Positions 5,409 to 5,469 of a DNA stretch of 5,469 nt are shown here, in pieces (the first letter of the stretch is position 1; every line of letters begins with the position of its first letter). Below the pieces are notes generated by a model, which was not told where the DNA came from, did no database searches, and saw only the letters and a list, made by a program, of their open reading frames with translations. The translations under genes and the position numbers were made by a program. The stretch is from Pseudomonadota bacterium (lineage in GTDB: Bacteria; Pseudomonadota; Alphaproteobacteria; Rhizobiales; Devosiaceae), in contig JAEZFJ010000177.1 of the NCBI GenBank assembly GCA_023437755.1, positions 1-5,469 of the forward strand, read 5' to 3'.

Positions 5409-5469
5409 AAGGGAGTGCCTGTAGCGAGCCTGCCCCAACGTCTCCCCGCCCACCGGCTCGTCCCTCCCC

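Noticed and set aside
5190..5453. 87-residue minus-strand frame at the right end
   Set aside because: Antisense to the well-supported 131-aa gene.
1..5469. CRISPR array, tRNA or rRNA
   Set aside because: I saw no regularly spaced repeats and no tRNA or rRNA signature on either strand.

Overview
The window looks like chromosomal or accessory DNA from a GC-rich alphaproteobacterium. This rests on high GC at third codon positions in the main genes and on small proteins that resemble families common in sphingomonads and Rhizobiales. The genus cannot be fixed from the sequence.

Left part (1-1030): two small minus-strand genes lie at the edge. A CsbD-like stress protein (stop at 207) is followed 47 bases later by a partial hypothetical gene that runs off the window. 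A convincing plus-strand intrinsic terminator (548-576) stands opposite the 5' part of the CsbD-like frame, although no plus-strand gene feeds it. Further right is a small plus-strand gene (from 790). It appears to be broken twice, by a perfect 10-bp tandem duplication that shifts its frame and by the insertion sequence that follows.

Middle (997-2280): a complete IS5-type insertion sequence of about 1.28 kb, with matching ends and an intact 359-aa DDE transposase. Removing it without any target duplication restores a CTAG site. That CTAG would contain the stop codon of the neighbouring minus-strand membrane-protein gene (2252-2794), so the insertion seems to have split this stop codon and added an IS-encoded tail. 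The membrane protein has a helix, two membrane segments, a basic helix, a conserved-looking linker and a last membrane segment. I do not recognise a function for it.

Right part (2981-5408): ordinary GC-rich genes. A minus-strand gene encodes a secreted PQQ-dependent sugar dehydrogenase of the soluble glucose dehydrogenase type, fused to a C-terminal cytochrome c domain. The protein would oxidise aldoses in the periplasm and pass electrons through its own haem. It has Glu where the Acinetobacter enzyme has a catalytic Asp. A divergent plus-strand gene encodes a 131-aa hypothetical soluble protein with an excellent ribosome binding site.

The most interesting points are the insertion geometry at the membrane gene's stop codon, the doubly disrupted small gene, the orphan membrane protein, and the dehydrogenase-cytochrome fusion with its active-site substitution. 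I see no CRISPR array, tRNA, rRNA or recognisable multi-gene defence system.
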